Positions 1 to 12,666 of a stretch of DNA of 64,000 bases are shown in pieces (the stretch's first letter is position 1; each line of letters begins with the position of its first letter). The position numbers were made by a program, and so were the translations under genes. The notes beneath the pieces are model-generated. The model was not told the DNA's origin and ran no database searches. It was given only the letters and a program-made list of their open reading frames with translations. The stretch comes from Bryoerythrophyllum caledonicum. Taxonomy: Eukaryota > Streptophyta > Bryopsida > Pottiales > Pottiaceae. Location: positions 7,628,501-7,692,500 of the forward strand of contig OZ020517.1 in assembly GCA_963971425.1 (NCBI GenBank), written 5' to 3'.

Positions 1-314
1 ACCACCAATCAAAAACAAACACATCCATCTCACATGTAGTCACTCTTCCGATGTCACTATGCGGTGTCAATACTCTTCATGTATTCTAGTCTCTCAAGAA
101 TTCCTCTCTCTTTCTTCCAGTGCTAGTGGATCATGTTCTGCTTGCTTGTGGATCATTCTTCCAGTATTGTTAGATGATTGATCATCTTACATTGGCAGTG
201 TTATGGTGTTGGATCGGTTGCTCGTTTTATGTGGATACTTCGAGTGTTGATAGATCATCGTCTTGGAATAATGGCAGGGTTGTGATGGTTCGATATTGCT
301 GGACATGTCGCCCC
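1..314. other. Intron or upstream sequence left of peroxidase exon
   Basis: No reading frame here resembles the N-terminal half of a class III peroxidase (no distal-His FHDCFV-type motif). The stretch ends in a plausible splice acceptor (cgccccag) just before the first peroxidase exon seen, so it is most likely intron. Confidence 0.5.
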
Positions 315-2034
315 AGAATCCAGCGCCCGAGAAGACGGCCGCGCCAAACGTCTCCCTGCGTGGCTTCGACGTGATCGACGCGGCGAAGGCGGCGCTGGAG
401 CGGGCCTGCCCGGGTGTGGTGTCGTGCGCGGACGTGCTCGCGCTCGCAACGCGCGACGCCGTGGCACTGGCGGGCGGGCAGAACGTCAGTATGCCCACGG
501 GGCGCCTCGACGGGCTGGTGTCCAGCGCGGACCGTGCCGTGGGCGGTATCGTGTCCCCGGACGCGACGGCGGCGCAGCTCACGCAGCAGTTCCTCGCGCA
601 GGGCCTTAGTCAGGACGAGATGATCACACTCTCGGGTGCGTGTCAGATCACATTTCGGGATTCTCCTGTCTCTCTCTCTTTAGTATATTGATTCTCTGCT
701 CATATGACGAGTCCAACATGCCCTACTGCATCTACACCTTTCTAGGCGCAAATTGGATGTGCAACTCTAACATTTTAAGTGTTCTGATGCCATATAATGA
801 GTGTTCTAGCACGAGGCTTTTAAGGTGTGGATGCAGTAGGGCATGTTGGACTCGTCATATGAGTAGAGAAACAAACTACCAAAGAGAAAGACAGCACAAT
901 CGGTATTACCCGGCTTGCTCCTGACAATATGAGGTTCCTGTCTCTGCAGGCGCGCACACCATCGGCCGGACGACCTGCAAGCAAATCACCCCCCGGCTCT
1001 ACCAACGCACCAACAGCTCCACCTCCTCCGACTTCGATCCTGCGCTGGACGTGGACTATGCCATGCGCCTGCGCGAGCTGTGTCCTCCGGACGGCCGCCC
1101 CGACGCATTGGTGCCGTTGGACCCCGTGACGCCTGACACCATGGACAACATGTACTACACCAACGGCATCATGGGGCGCGTGCTGTTCGCCTCCGACAGC
1201 GCGCTCTTCGTGGACCGCGCGACGCAGTCGATGTCTAGCCTGAATTCCTACAATGGGGAGCTCTGGGAGGTAAGGATTTTGAGCTTGTTTGAAATATCCT
1301 CTGATCAAAGTATAGGTAAATTTGGAGCCATTTCAATGTAGTTTACTTTGTATACTTCAAAGATTCTCCTTGGAACACACCACAGCATACAGCAAATGGG
1401 GTTCCTACCACCTACCTCATCATGGTAGTAGGAAATCCGAACTACATGTCTTAGCATACTCCCAAACTCAAACTATCTAGTAGTAACACAACTACCTCCC
1501 GAAGCCATGACTTACTCTCCCATTACATTGATGTTTTCGGTGGTAGCATCACCAATTCACATCCCTACCCATTCATGCCAGCCGGTTTTATCACAAACAT
1601 TAACAACACACACATGAAGGTGCAAATTAGTCTATTACCTACAGAGGTAGTTTTATTTAAGAGGTCTACATTTTTCATTGTGTGTTGTTTGTTTTTCATA
1701 AACCTATGGTTACTTATAGTAAATTCTCAAAAATTCCTAGTTGCTTCCAAAATGAGGATAAAAGTACCATTTTTCTTGGTAAGAATTTGCTAACAACTTG
1801 CGGTCTTCACTGCACATGACATACAGAAGTAGCCAGTCTCTTCTTCTGGCATGTCTAGGTGCTGCTACCTTAATAGTTGTGTGAAGTCCCTAAGTTCCTG
1901 GTGGTGCATGTTTGCAGGTGAAGTTCGCCCGGGCGCTTGTGCACATGGCGTCCATCAAGGTGAAGATAGGCGTGCCGGACAACCAGAGCAGCGAGATACG
2001 CCGATTCTGCCGTCACAGAAACGATGAGAGATGA
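315..2034 (+). CDS. Class III (secretory) peroxidase, 3' exons
   Basis: Three exons can be joined: 315-635, 950-1269 and 1918-2034, with GT-AG borders and consistent phase. The first encodes EKTAAPN..LRGFDVIDAAKAALE, then CPGVVSCADVLALATRDAV, the classic helix D region of plant peroxidases. The exon 1/2 junction in view rebuilds LSGAHTIG, which holds the proximal haem-ligand His. The last exon gives FARALVHMASIKVK and a final Cys before the stop. Family role: secreted haem enzymes that use H2O2 to oxidise phenolics in wall lignification and defence. The signal peptide and distal-His exon are missing and must lie left of the window, so this is a partial gene with no visible lesion. Intron 2 carries a long hairpin. 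Confidence 0.9.
692..875. repeat. Hairpin element with ~41-bp inverted arms in peroxidase intron
   Basis: The left arm at about 700-741 (starts tcatatgacgagtccaac) is repeated inverted at about 825-865 with one or two mismatches, and weaker pairing extends a few bases outward. The whole lies inside the intron 636-949. It looks like a small MITE or a long stem-loop; no target duplication was identified. Confidence 0.75.
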
Positions 2035-2914
2035 TGAAAGTGACGGAGTTCAGTGTCGGTCATCATCTCCGGAGCATCGTCTGATGTTTGATTAGACTGT
2101 GTCATCACCTGAATGTGGATCAATGGATCATTCACAGCTGGTCCATTTGATTATTAACATTGTTTCGAAACTTACAGGCACGCATTCTTGACTCAGTTTG
2201 TGAACCTCAAGTGAAGTGTCTTTCCCTCGGGATTCAGGACGAGTCCTTCCAATACTATTAACCTGAGTGAGCACAAAAATGTGCATGCAAATGAAGATAG
2301 TTAAGATACACAGAAATTTTCTGAAGCTTTGAAGTGGCAGTTCCTTTAATAGCTACTCTCTCCCGCTGCAAGTAAGGCTAACGACCTGGGTATAGCAAAA
2401 AGGAACCAGGGACATAGAGGATGTTCGTCATGATCTAATGCCCTCGTCGATTTCTGTCATCCAGTCACTTGTCTGAAGTGGGCCTAACGACTCACGTGAT
2501 AAACTGGAGCTGCAACAAAACTCTCACAGAATGCATAATTAAGCTGTTGCTCATGTCAGCGTTTCCGGTCAGCATTTCCTTCCTTCACTCATCGAGAAAC
2601 GTGGCCGCGTCCATCCTAACCATTTGTGATCTTACGACATGATTCAAACCAAGCATGATCGAAATACCCAGTCACTGTGCGGATACCTCATGATCAAAAG
2701 TTTAGACTTTGCATGCTTCACGCTTACGTCGAGCGATTCCTTTTATTCATCAATCAAGGAATTATGTTGCTAGCCACCACTACACAAAAACAATTTTATG
2801 ATAAGAATACACCACTAAACCTACGCACCTCATCAACCCGGCGGCGAACACCAGTCTCCAGAGCGTTTAATCCCGCGCAGGCCGAGGGTCAGAATCACCC
2901 CTACAACAATCCTA
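2035..2914. other. Intergenic, between convergent genes
   Basis: It holds the 3' flanks of the peroxidase (+) and the glucanase (-). No coding region, RNA gene or repeat is recognisable. Confidence 0.5.
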
Positions 2915-5121
2915 TCAAATCCGGAGGTTGAAAAGAATGCCGAAGAACGACGCCGACAGCGATAACACGCTCGGGCGACCGTTGCACGTCTTGGGCTGGC
3001 TCGCGCCGCCGCCGCCGCCCGAGCTCGACGGGCCAGCGCCGGCGCCGCTCACGTCCAGTGGGTACACCGCCGTCCTGTTGGGGTACAGCACGCCCCAGTT
3101 GCGCTCCGTGACCGGGCCCGGCTTCTGATTCTCGTTGTACACCGCGAAGATGTAGGTCGGCACGAACACACCGGGCCGCCGCGGCGTGCCCTTGGTGGGG
3201 CTGCTGATGGCCCACTTCACGAGGTTATTGTTGTACGCCTGCGCGTTCGTGACGTTCGCGCCGAGGGTGGAGGCGTCGCCCATCGTGGGCCAACCCGTCT
3301 CGCTGACCACGATTCGGACTTCAGAGTAGCCGACGGCTTCCATCGCCGCGGCCATCGCGTCCAGCTGCGCGTCCAGGAGGTTCGTGTACTGGAGGTCGGA
3401 GGAGTCCGTGGTGAAGACGGACGCGCGCGTGAAGAGCGCGTAGTCGAGCGGGATGTCCGCCGGCGCGGACGCCCACCCGAAGTAGGGGTAGACGTTCACG
3501 TACAAGTAGGCGCTCGTCGCGTCCAGGTGAGCCATGAGCGGCTTCATCACCGACTGCGCGATTTCTTCCCGAAAGACGCCCCTCGATGGCGGGAAGGAGT
3601 TGGCGAGGACAGAGTACTCGACCGCGGTCGAGACCTTGATCCGCGTCAGGCCGCGCGCCTGGAGCGCGTTGTACAGGTTGGAGATCGCGGGAACCAGGGA
3701 CGGCCAGATGCTGGCTTGCTCGGCAAACGTGAAGAGCTCGTTGCCGACCGTGATGCACGTGATGTTGGTGGCGGGGTAGTAGGGGACCACGTTGGCGGCG
3801 ATCCAGCGGTCCGCGGCGGCCGCTTCCGCGAGCGCCGGGATGTCTAGGTTGCCCATGCCGATCGTGAGCTCCAGGTCCGACCCCGCGAACGCCTGGATCG
3901 TGGCCGCATCAAAGTCGAAGATTCGCACCCGCCCCATGTTTAAGCTCTTGATCAGTTGCACGGTGGTGGCGCCGTTGGGGATGTTGTCGGCCAGGCGCCC
4001 GTAGTTTATTCCCATGGTGCGCGCTTCTGCAAGGTCCACCAAATTATCAATTCAGCATCTCATACCATATAATTCTCACTCCTTACATGGCACAGGACGC
4101 ACTTCAAACGTCATAGAGGATGGAGTTCACATGGCAGTGGAAAATGCAAGCTGCACAAATTTCGATATTGGATCAAACATGGGCATCCACTCTTCCTTCC
4201 TAGAAATGTGAACGATTCAGTGAAAGGTTTTCAAGAGCATGATCGACTTAGTTTGCTTCCTCAAGAATGAAACCTGGCATGACTAAAAGAGTAAATGCCG
4301 TCTCTGCTCTGTTTCGTGAGCGAGAGGAAATCAGGTATATCGTGGAATTGATCAACAGCCACGCCCTTTCTATTAAGCGTAAACAAGCAACAGCAGATCT
4401 AAGAAATGAGTGATCTTCTCAATTCTATGCATCTCAGTGAATCAAACTCTACTATCATCTGAAGAAAAGTGTCACTAGGGATCGACTCTCCGCGATAACT
4501 TCAGTCAATACTTGCTAACCTCCAAAACCTTAGTTAGAGAAATCCTTAACCTTCGTTATCAACAGCAATGAACTAGCGCCATTCTAGTCGCTAACGAACC
4601 TCTAAAAAATGCAGAATGTAGGCTAAGAAAGCTCGGTAAAAACGTCGGAGCTCACCGTGAAGCGAGAGACGTAACTGAACCTGTTAACTCATACCCTCAC
4701 GCAACCAAGTCCATCATTTCACTTCGAATCGCGCAACCGCTTCAATTCACTCACTAAGCATGAACATCTCCCGTGCCTAGACAAAAACCAACTCTGATAC
4801 GATAAGAAGTGCACTAAGACGGCGAAATCAGTGCGTGTTAGAGCACTCGGGACAAGAAAGGGGAGAGAGGGCGACCCAATGGAAGAGGTGGGACGCGGAG
4901 GACGTACCAGGGGCGTAATTTGCAGCTATGGCAGGCGCGACTAGAGAGGCACAAACAATAACGACGAAACAGAAACCAGCTAATGTTGCAGCACAATCCG
5001 TAAAGTTTCTCCGTCGCCCGCTAGTACTTTCTCCGCCTGGAAGCGAATTGCAAGGCGGCCATTGCAAGAAATACTCGCCTGCCCCGCGACGGCCACGCCG
5101 CGGCGTGTCCCTGCATTGCAT
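2915..5121 (-). CDS. Glucan endo-1,3-beta-glucosidase, GH17, GPI-anchored type
   Basis: Two exons: 5121-4908 (ends at donor gtacgt) and 4026-2915 (acceptor ccttgcag), phase 1, about 441 residues. Exon 1 has a hydrophobic segment LAGFCFVVIVCASLVAPA followed by Ala-rich sequence, a secretion signal; an intron at this point is typical of GH17 genes. Mature start: MGINYGRLADNIPNG. Catalytic acid/base Glu is in ITVGNE (about residue 168) and the nucleophile Glu in VVSETGWPTMG (about 314). The C-terminus is a Ser/Gly-rich linker and a hydrophobic tail (SLSASFFGILFNL), as in GPI-anchored members; no X8 domain is present. Family role: hydrolysis of callose-type beta-1,3-glucan at wall or plasmodesmata. 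Oddity: the only in-frame ATG leaves about 40 residues before the hydrophobic core, so the true start is uncertain. Confidence 0.9.
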
Positions 5122-5829
5122 ACTTCCCAGCTAGTCCCACCCCGACTCGCTCTGCTGCTGCAAAAAGCACCGCACTCGAGAGTTGGTGCCTCAGCCCGCA
5201 TTAGTCAGCCGGCTGGCTGCTTGCAGTAAGAATCTTGTAACATCAGCCACAACACGAACGGGCGCAGCTACTAAAGATTCCACCTCCACAGAACTCAGAA
5301 CCAATCTCTCAAGGTCAGGCCGGCAGACCAACGAGCTAGCTAGCAGCTCCGCCTTCGATTCCTCCAAACTGATGATGACGATGAGGCGATTAGTCGGATC
5401 CGGTCCTCGGACGCTGAACCGACCAATTCGAACTCATCACGACGCGAACAACTGATCCCCCTTATGCCTCTTCTACTTGTTCTGCTGCTGCTCCCGCCGG
5501 CCCCACTCTAGAAACAGGAGAAGCACCCGGGGAGCCTCGCCCTGCCTACGCTAGCCTTGTCGATCACGAGCTAGATTTTCTACGTGAGAACTTGCTAGTG
5601 AGTGGAGGCTCCTTCTGGGCTGTGATTGGACCACTTCCACGCTCGCCGCTCTTCGAGCAGCTGCGGTGGTGCGGGAGGATTGCGGCTGCTTGCTGCGGGC
5701 GTAGGAGGCACTCTGCGAGTGACCGACGACGACGACGACGACGACAGGGACGCAGCGTAGGACGCACAGCACCGCCCGTGGACGTCCCCTGGACGCGCTA
5801 TTATTGTTACTAGTACAGCAGCTGGCCAA
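5122..5829. promoter_or_regulatory. Upstream region of GH17 gene
   Basis: Moderately GC-rich sequence 5' of the glucanase on the minus strand. No specific promoter box can be defended by eye. It includes a short CGACGACGA run near 5725. Confidence 0.3.
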
Positions 5830-5839
5830 ATGGATGGGT

Positions 5840-6040
5840 CACCGAACCAGGGATTCAGGTTTGGTTTCAGGGTCGGGACTAGAAACTGGGGCTTGCGTTC
5901 GGAACCTGACCTGGATTTCTGGTTTGGTATTGGGCGTTCATGTTCGAGGCCTAGCCTAGTATCAGGTTCGGGACCTAGCTTGGGGTTTAGGTTCGGTTCT
6001 GGGGGTGGGATCAGGTTCGGTGGGCTGAGTTTGGGATAAA
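5840..6040. repeat. Degenerate GGTTCGGG-type short tandem repeat
   Basis: Variants of ggttcggg, ggtttgg and tcgggacctag recur throughout. Translated in any frame this gives repetitive G/F/R or P/N/L/E peptides, so the open frames here are repeat artefacts, not genes. Confidence 0.5.
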
Positions 6041-6789
6041 TGTCCATTTGGTGCTCAAAAATAAAAATAAAAACAAAAGGACCAAGTGTCTCTTTGGAGG
6101 ATTTTTTTTCAAGTACACTGCAATTATTTTTCAATCCGTACGGTTTAAAGTTTACCACATCATCTCGAATAAGTTTAGAAGGAGATCCTCCGGTTACATT
6201 CTCAAAAAGTTCATTTTGGGATTTTTTTTCATCAATGGAGTAGATATTTTTCTACTATCACTTAAGGGATTCAAAATATGTTGAAAAAAGGTTGGAAGTG
6301 GGTCGAGTGAGTGCTAGACACCTTCTTCAGTGTCATTGGGGTCGCAATGTGATGCTGGTGGTATGGTGGAATACCCGAAACCGCCCATTGACGTAAAACC
6401 ATCAACTTCTGTGCCCTTCCTAGATTCAGGGTGCAAGTGTAGCAATGAAATCTAGGAATGGCGTAGAAGTTGGCGGGTTTTTGGTGATCCTACATTGGTG
6501 TCAGTATGTCATGTTGTTTCATTGAGGTTTGTGCAAAGTTGGGGACTCGTTTTCTTTTCATGGATGGGCCCATCCATGATCCATGAGGTGGTCTTGCTGT
6601 TCCATTTTCCAATGTGAAAACGGGGTTTGGAAAGGGTTTCAAATGAGCTGATTGCTGTACGTTTGTGTTGGAGTTGGGTGGATGGGTTCCCCACAGGAGT
6701 TTGGATAATTCCTGTTCTAGTATATTTGAATTTTTATTCAATAATGCTGTTCTCTCTTACCCGTAGTGATGAATGTGTCAGTATATATA

Positions 6790-7751
6790 TTAACCCCAAA
6801 GGTACCCTGAGAGTTTTGCACCACAAACACTTCAAAATTGCTCGATTTGATTTACTGCAATGAGTAAGGAAGAAAGAAACAAACTTTTATTTCAAGCTTT
6901 GACCGTAGGATCTCAAATAAGACTTATTGAGTAACATACTCACAAGATTTCATAAACTTTGACTGCAGGGATTGAAAGATTATATTGCTTGAAGTGAAGC
7001 AAATGGTTCATTTTCTTCCCTGCGTTTAGTGGATCAGCAGACTTTGACTTCACTTGATATCAAATTTTTGCACTACACAAGGTCTAAATCCATTATCGTT
7101 GTGTTAAGCATGATGTTAGTTCCTTACACTCCAATTTTTAGAGGTAGAAAAAGGGGTGTAGGATATTCAAAACAATTGTGTAAGGAGTGGACTTTCAAAA
7201 TTTGCCAATTTATGTTTCAATTTTTTATGAACTTACTATGTTTTAGATTGATAATCCAAATGGTCGATAAGAAGGTTTACACTACATATTGTTGAGGAAC
7301 AAAAAAAAGTCAACAATTTGAAGATCTTTTAGTTTTATGTGGAAAAGAAGAAGTTTTTTTGGTACCTTGCCCAACAATGTGTGACAATGTGTGAAAATGT
7401 TTGGCTTGGGTTAAAATGCTAATTTCCACTAAAGACAAGGGCTTTTTTTTCACAATATGAAGGGAAAAAAGATTACTTGCTAGTATTGAAAATCTCACAA
7501 TCAATAAAGTGTCATAGCAAAAGTTTTTGGAGGTGCCCAACTTGCCCGCTCTCCCCATTTGAAATTCAAAACCCTAGAACTTTTTCATCAAATGTCGGAT
7601 TTAAGTAAAAATTGTTCTCCCACTAACTTGGTCTTAGTAATGCCCTCCTACAAGAAAAAATTTCAAAGTAGAATGTTGGAAATTGACATCATAGGAACAT
7701 GACCAAACTTTCAAAAAGCCCATTTTTGACACTTGGTCCTTTAGGGGTTAA
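6790..7751 (+). mobile_element. TTAA element family A, copy A1 (962 bp)
   Basis: Starts TTAACCCCAAAGG and ends CCTTTAGGGGTTAA. It has the family A internal block (gcagactttgacttcact near 7036) shared with copies at 11.5, 22.7, 24.6-30.0, 32.1 and 56.5 kb. It lacks a transposase frame and so is non-autonomous. Confidence 0.85.
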
Positions 7752-7784
7752 GGGGTATATTACATTTTTAATTTGACAATTGAC

Positions 7785-8080
7785 AATAGAGTTTTCCCTA
7801 AAGTCCTACCTGAAGAGGAAAGAAATTTAAATAGGCACGTTGAGATTAAAATACGGAATGCATCAATGAAATGCATGGCAATCAATGCTCTTGTGTCCTA
7901 CCCAATGCTAACTAAGCTTGTCCGCACTACCCTCAGCTCTCAAAAGAGTTGACCTATAGTTCCCCCATACCTTTCCGAAGCCAAGTGACATTGTCCATGT
8001 CGTCCCATTTACTAGCATAAGACCATAAAGTACGGGGCAACATGCAGCATGATCCCCTTTCACTTTCAAGAAGGCTCGAG
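7785..8080 (+). repeat. Dispersed repeat R2, copy 1
   Basis: About 270 bp, including atagagttttcc, atggcaatcaatgctctt and actagcataagaccataa, recurs in the same order and orientation at about 47795-48045. A short related piece is near 30098. Class unknown. Confidence 0.6.
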
Positions 8081-8988
8081 TATGTCAAAATCTTTGCTGT
8101 TAGATTGGTTGTTTTCACTCAGTGTATCTCATGTCACTATAGTAATCTAGTAGAGTTTATAGGTACAACATCTATCATATGTAGGGGTTAGATACGGCAA
8201 ACCTTTGCCAAATATTTGTTTTTTCTTCAAAGGGTGAATTCAGCATATTGGATATTACCTTGACATTACATGGGTATCACCAAGACAAATCTCTTGAACA
8301 AAGGCTAAATGAAGACGACAACAACAACAAAACAAAACTAACAAAAACCACCATCAAATTTTATTTTTCAAGTACTATTATTTCATTGATGAAATTATTC
8401 ATCATGCAACTTTTGATTATGAAATCAATACTAATTTTTCTTTTTATAGAAGAATCCAGTAATTAGCCAGTACTTCAAAACTACGAAGTCGTTTCATATT
8501 CAAACAATTTACTGTTATTCAAAACCCCAAAAAATCCAAAACCAGTGACAAGTGACGTCACCCTGAGTGATTATAAAAAGAAGGGAGTTTACAGATTCTC
8601 AACAGCTATATTCTGACATAATTATTTCTGGAGAAGCAACCTTGTCTTGCCCTTTGTGCGTCTGACACGTGGCATACAGGCCAGAAAATGGGTTCCAGAA
8701 ATGGGCTAAATTAACCATTAAAGCTGCATTCAACAAATTGTACGGCTGACATTTTCTTTTCTCCTATTATTAGTTCACATTTAGCTCCTGAATTCCCCAA
8801 GTGTTCCTATTGGCCCCAAATTGAGGCTTTACTTTCGTAGGCATAAGTGGATGGTTTTTCTTGTATAAGAATACAACTTTTCATTTCATTTTTCCATTGT
8901 TATTGTTGATATTTTTATTAAAAAAAATTGAATTCTTTTTTAGGATACACAAGTCACTATGTTGGCAACTCATAGCAGTCTTATTTGA
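8081..8988. other. AT-rich intergenic, nothing recognised
   Basis: Only short random open frames. A fragment near 8280 (agacaaatctcttgaa) resembles an arm of the inverted repeat at 12.7-13.3 kb. Confidence 0.4.
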
Positions 8989-10430
8989 GTAGGAGATTTT
9001 GGCACAAATCTGAGCTTTCTACAAGGATCTTTGGAATGATTCGATCCCGCGAAAGGTGTCAACAATGGTGTGGCTTACTATGGGGGGAGCTTCCGCTCTC
9101 GGCATGGCGTTTGGCAAAAATATGCCAAACAATGATGGAATTTGCGTATTGTGCTCCCTGAGGCTCAAGAGACTCCCGGACATGCATTCTTTCAATGCCC
9201 GGCGGTGGATGGGGTGTATGAAAAGGTTAGAAAGATGTGTCAATTGGCAGGATTAACTCCACAGATCGGGTCTTGGTGGGAGGCAATTTCAAGGTTTCTT
9301 GATGCACCGAGAAGTCCAGATGTCCCTTCTACAAAGAAGACACTATGGGACGTACTCCAGAGTTGTGTGATTTGGCAAATACGGTGCCAAATTGCGAGTT
9401 CGAGCTGCGGAAAGGAGAATTCCATGTGAGTGTGGCTTTGTTCAAAGCTTGGCTTAAGGGTCCAAGCGGATATGGGAGCTTGGAAGGAGCTCACAAGATA
9501 CTTTGGCTAGAAGTTCAAGCTGACCAAACAACAACAGAAGGAGGATGACTTTATTTCAGCCTGGAGCCAGGATAGTGTCTTCTATACTTTCAATGGTGCT
9601 CTGAGTTGGAATATAGTGTCCCATTCGCGATTCCTCTCAAGGAATTTAGCCTTCAAATATAGGGCTTTGAGAGCCGGTCTCTCTCTAGCGAGCATTCTGG
9701 ATAGTCTTGTAGGTAACTCGGGCGGGGATGTAGTTGGTGACATAGCTCAGCCTGGGGAGGTCTCAATGGACCATGCGGACTTCCAGGGGAAATCTTGGAA
9801 GGGATAATTGCGGACAAGGAGCAAGACGTTGAATTAGAGAGTTCGGAGGAAGACCTCTTGGAACTGCTCGAATCTCTGCAGTCGGAGGAAGTTTTGAAAG
9901 ACCAAACGGACTTTTGGAGCAAACCTGGAGGTAAACACGATTACGGGGCTTTCGCGTCGCGTTTATGTGCGTCTTTTGTTGCGTCTTTAACTTCGGCAGC
10001 CAGCAGCTCGTGGCCTCCAATTCAGCTGTTGGGGCCTTTACTGTGGACCCCCTTGGAAGATGGCGGTTCTTCCCTTAGTACTCATGTCCGTTCCTAAGAG
10101 CAAGCGGTTGAGGTTTCGCAGCATTAGTGGCAGTTTTTGGAGACTGGTTTTAGGCCTTATGCGCAGACTCTTGCGCCTAAAGTCGGCGGGAGGCACTTTC
10201 AAGGCGGGTCTGTTGGTCTCTCTAGAAGCCGCAGGGAGAGACAGACGACTCTTAGTTTAGTGGAGTCGTCGGTGGATCGCCGGCACATGGCTGAGGTGGT
10301 GGCGTCGCAACGTCGGAGGAGTTCGTCTTTGAGGGTTGCGAACGTTGATGCTTTGTCTCTTGGCTTGTTCTCCTCTTTGGGCTTAAAGGACTTTCTGCTC
10401 GAGTGGGACTAAACTTTAATTTCTTTTTTC
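8989..10430 (+). pseudogene. 5'-truncated LINE, C-terminal zf-RVT region, frameshifted
   Basis: In-frame pieces IPRKVSTMVW, then CVLC in one frame and TPGHAFFQCP in the next, reconstitute the CX2C...HX4C zinc-binding region found C-terminal to plant LINE reverse transcriptases. A frameshift separates the Cys pair from the His/Cys pair, and stops follow. Downstream sequence to about 10430 keeps open but unrecognised frames and is probably the LINE tail. No reverse transcriptase domain is present, so this is a dead 5'-truncated copy. Confidence 0.6.
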
Positions 10431-10639
10431 TAGATGCCCTTGCTTGCTTCTGCAATTGGGAGTCTTGCTTGAGCCTATGGGAGGTTTCTAGGGTTTCTTT
10501 TTCAGTGGACAATTTCTCTCTATCTAGTTGTTGCGTGTGGCTTGTGGTGTGCTTGAGCTTGGTGTTGATGTTTGTTTTTGGCCTAGTGCCGAAATGTATT
10601 CTGTTGCTTTTTAATTTCCCGTATCTGACTTTCAAAGTC

Positions 10640-10735
10640 TTATTGAGTGGAAGAAGATATCACAACCAGGGATCAAACCCGCAACCACTTCATTCTTTGG
10701 ATATCTCCCACCATTGCCCGGGTAATTTAGGATCA
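10640..10735 (-). mobile_element. Possible tRNA-derived SINE head
   Basis: The minus strand reads a box A-like gggcaatggtgggaga and about 30 bases on a box B-like gggtttgatccctgg, the spacing of an RNA polymerase III promoter in tRNA-derived SINEs. No cloverleaf or tail was established. Confidence 0.35.
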
Positions 10736-10749
10736 TCCCAAATCATTTT

Positions 10750-11526
10750 TCCATAATATTCTTCACATAAGTGAATTTATTTTAAAAAATATCAAAGTGA
10801 TGGGGCAATTCCTCCGACCTTGATCAATAGGCTTTTTTATATTGAATACATTACATTGTCATCCAACGCTTTCATCCATTTTTCACTTATACTATTTCAT
10901 CCACATTCATAAAGACTACTCTAACATTGGGATTTTGTATAACCATACTAATTGATTTGAAAATGCTATAATTTTTTACTTTTGATGAAGATTTTTACTA
11001 AGAGCACAATTGTTTATACTATTCAAAGAGGGGGATCATTGTATATATATAGTTAGTTAAATTACTCATTAAGAGTAAAAACTTATAGCATTTATAATTC
11101 ATTTATTGTGCTCAACACTAAAACTTGATTTTAGCGTAGTGCAATATTCAAAGATTTGTGCAAGATTTAACCAATGAGGCTGAAGGTTGCAACAAGGATG
11201 GATTGAATTGTGATGGTTCTTTTCTACTCCAAATTTTATGTTAAGTGCAAGCACACAATATGATTAAAAAAATCCAAGAAGTATTTACTCTTGATGGATA
11301 TTTTTACCAACCAGGTTCACAATAATCTCCCTCTTTAAGTATAAGTTTAGATAGTTGTACTCTTTGTAAAAATCTTCATTAAAAGTACAAATTTATTTTA
11401 AATCATAAAGTACCACTACACTGAACAAAAAATTTAGTGTAGTTCTTCTACCTTTCTATTTCTTACAAAAAAATAAAATTTTCATGCACGTAACTAGTTA
11501 GCATGGGTGGCCAAAAGTAGTGTAAA
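10750..11526. other. AT-rich intergenic, nothing recognised
   Basis: Low-complexity AT-rich sequence without credible coding or repeat structure. Confidence 0.4.
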
Positions 11527-12559
11527 TTAACCCCTAAAGGCCCAAGGCATTTTCACATCAATAACACTTCAAAACTGCTTGTTCTAGCGTAGTGAGTAAT
11601 GAGGTAATCAAAACGTTTTACTTCTACATCTAGCCGTAGGATCTATATTTATACTTATTGGTTAAGGTTGTCACAATATTCCATAAACTTTGACCGCACA
11701 GATTGAAAGAATATAGTGTTTGAAGTAGAGAATACCGTTCTTTTTCTTCCCTGCATTTAGTGGATCATCAGACTTTGACTTCACTTAGTGTAAAAAAAAT
11801 TCCCTACACAAGTTCTAAGAACAATACCATCATGTTAATCATGATGTTGTTTCCTTGTACACCATTTTTGAGAGGTAGAGTAGGGGTGTAGCGTATTCAA
11901 AACAAATGTGCAAGGAGTGGAGGTTAAGAAATTGCCAATTCACGTTATATTTTTTGTGAACAATATATGTTTCAGAATGATTATCCAAAAGGTCAGTATG
12001 AAGGTTTAGACCACATCTTGTAGTAGAAAAAATAAAATGTAAGAAATATGAAGATCTCATAGTTTTTTGTGGAAAAGACGAAGTTCTTTTGGTACCTAGT
12101 CCAACAGAGTGTGACAATGTGTGAAAATGTTTGACTTAGATTATTATGCTATTTTCCACTTAAGACAAGAGATTTTCTTTGACAATATGAAAGGAATTAA
12201 TGCAATTTTCTAGTATTGAAAATCTCACATATAATAGAGTGTCCGAGCAAAAGTTTTTAGAAGTGCCCGACGTGCCTGCTCTCTCCTTTTGAAATTCAAA
12301 ACCCTATAACTTTTTCATAGAATGTTGGATTTAGGAAGAAATTGTCATGAATCCAACATTCTATCTTCCTAAATCCAACATTCTATCATCCAACATTCTA
12401 TCTTCCTAAATCCAACATTCTATTTGTTAACCACACGAAGCTCTTAGCAATGTCCATCTACAGTCGAAATTTCAAAAGGAATGTTACAAATTGACACCAT
12501 AGGAACCTGCCCAAACCTTCAAGAGTCTCCGAGGGGACTCTTGGGCCTTTAGGGGTTAA
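11527..12559 (+). mobile_element. TTAA element family A, copy A2 (1033 bp)
   Basis: Bounded by TTAA at 11527-11530 and 12556-12559 with TIR CCCCTAAAGGCCCAAG. It carries the family block near 11770 and a subterminal palindrome at 12523-12540. A short internal tandem repeat of atccaacattctatc (about 12350-12425) explains its extra length over A1. Confidence 0.85.
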
Positions 12560-12666
12560 AAGCTTGTGACGATCATATGCTCAAGATTTAAAGACTCAAC
12601 TATCACAAGTCCCCACTAAGAAGATATTATGATAAAGAATCGATTTGAATTACGTAGGAATATCCT

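Noticed and set aside
820..1308. 162-codon minus-strand frame over the peroxidase
   Set aside because: It is the antisense shadow of a GC-rich exon with clear peroxidase coding on plus.
3321..3847. Overlapping frames on both strands within the GH17 exon
   Set aside because: GC-rich shadow frames; the GH17 frame carries the catalytic motifs.
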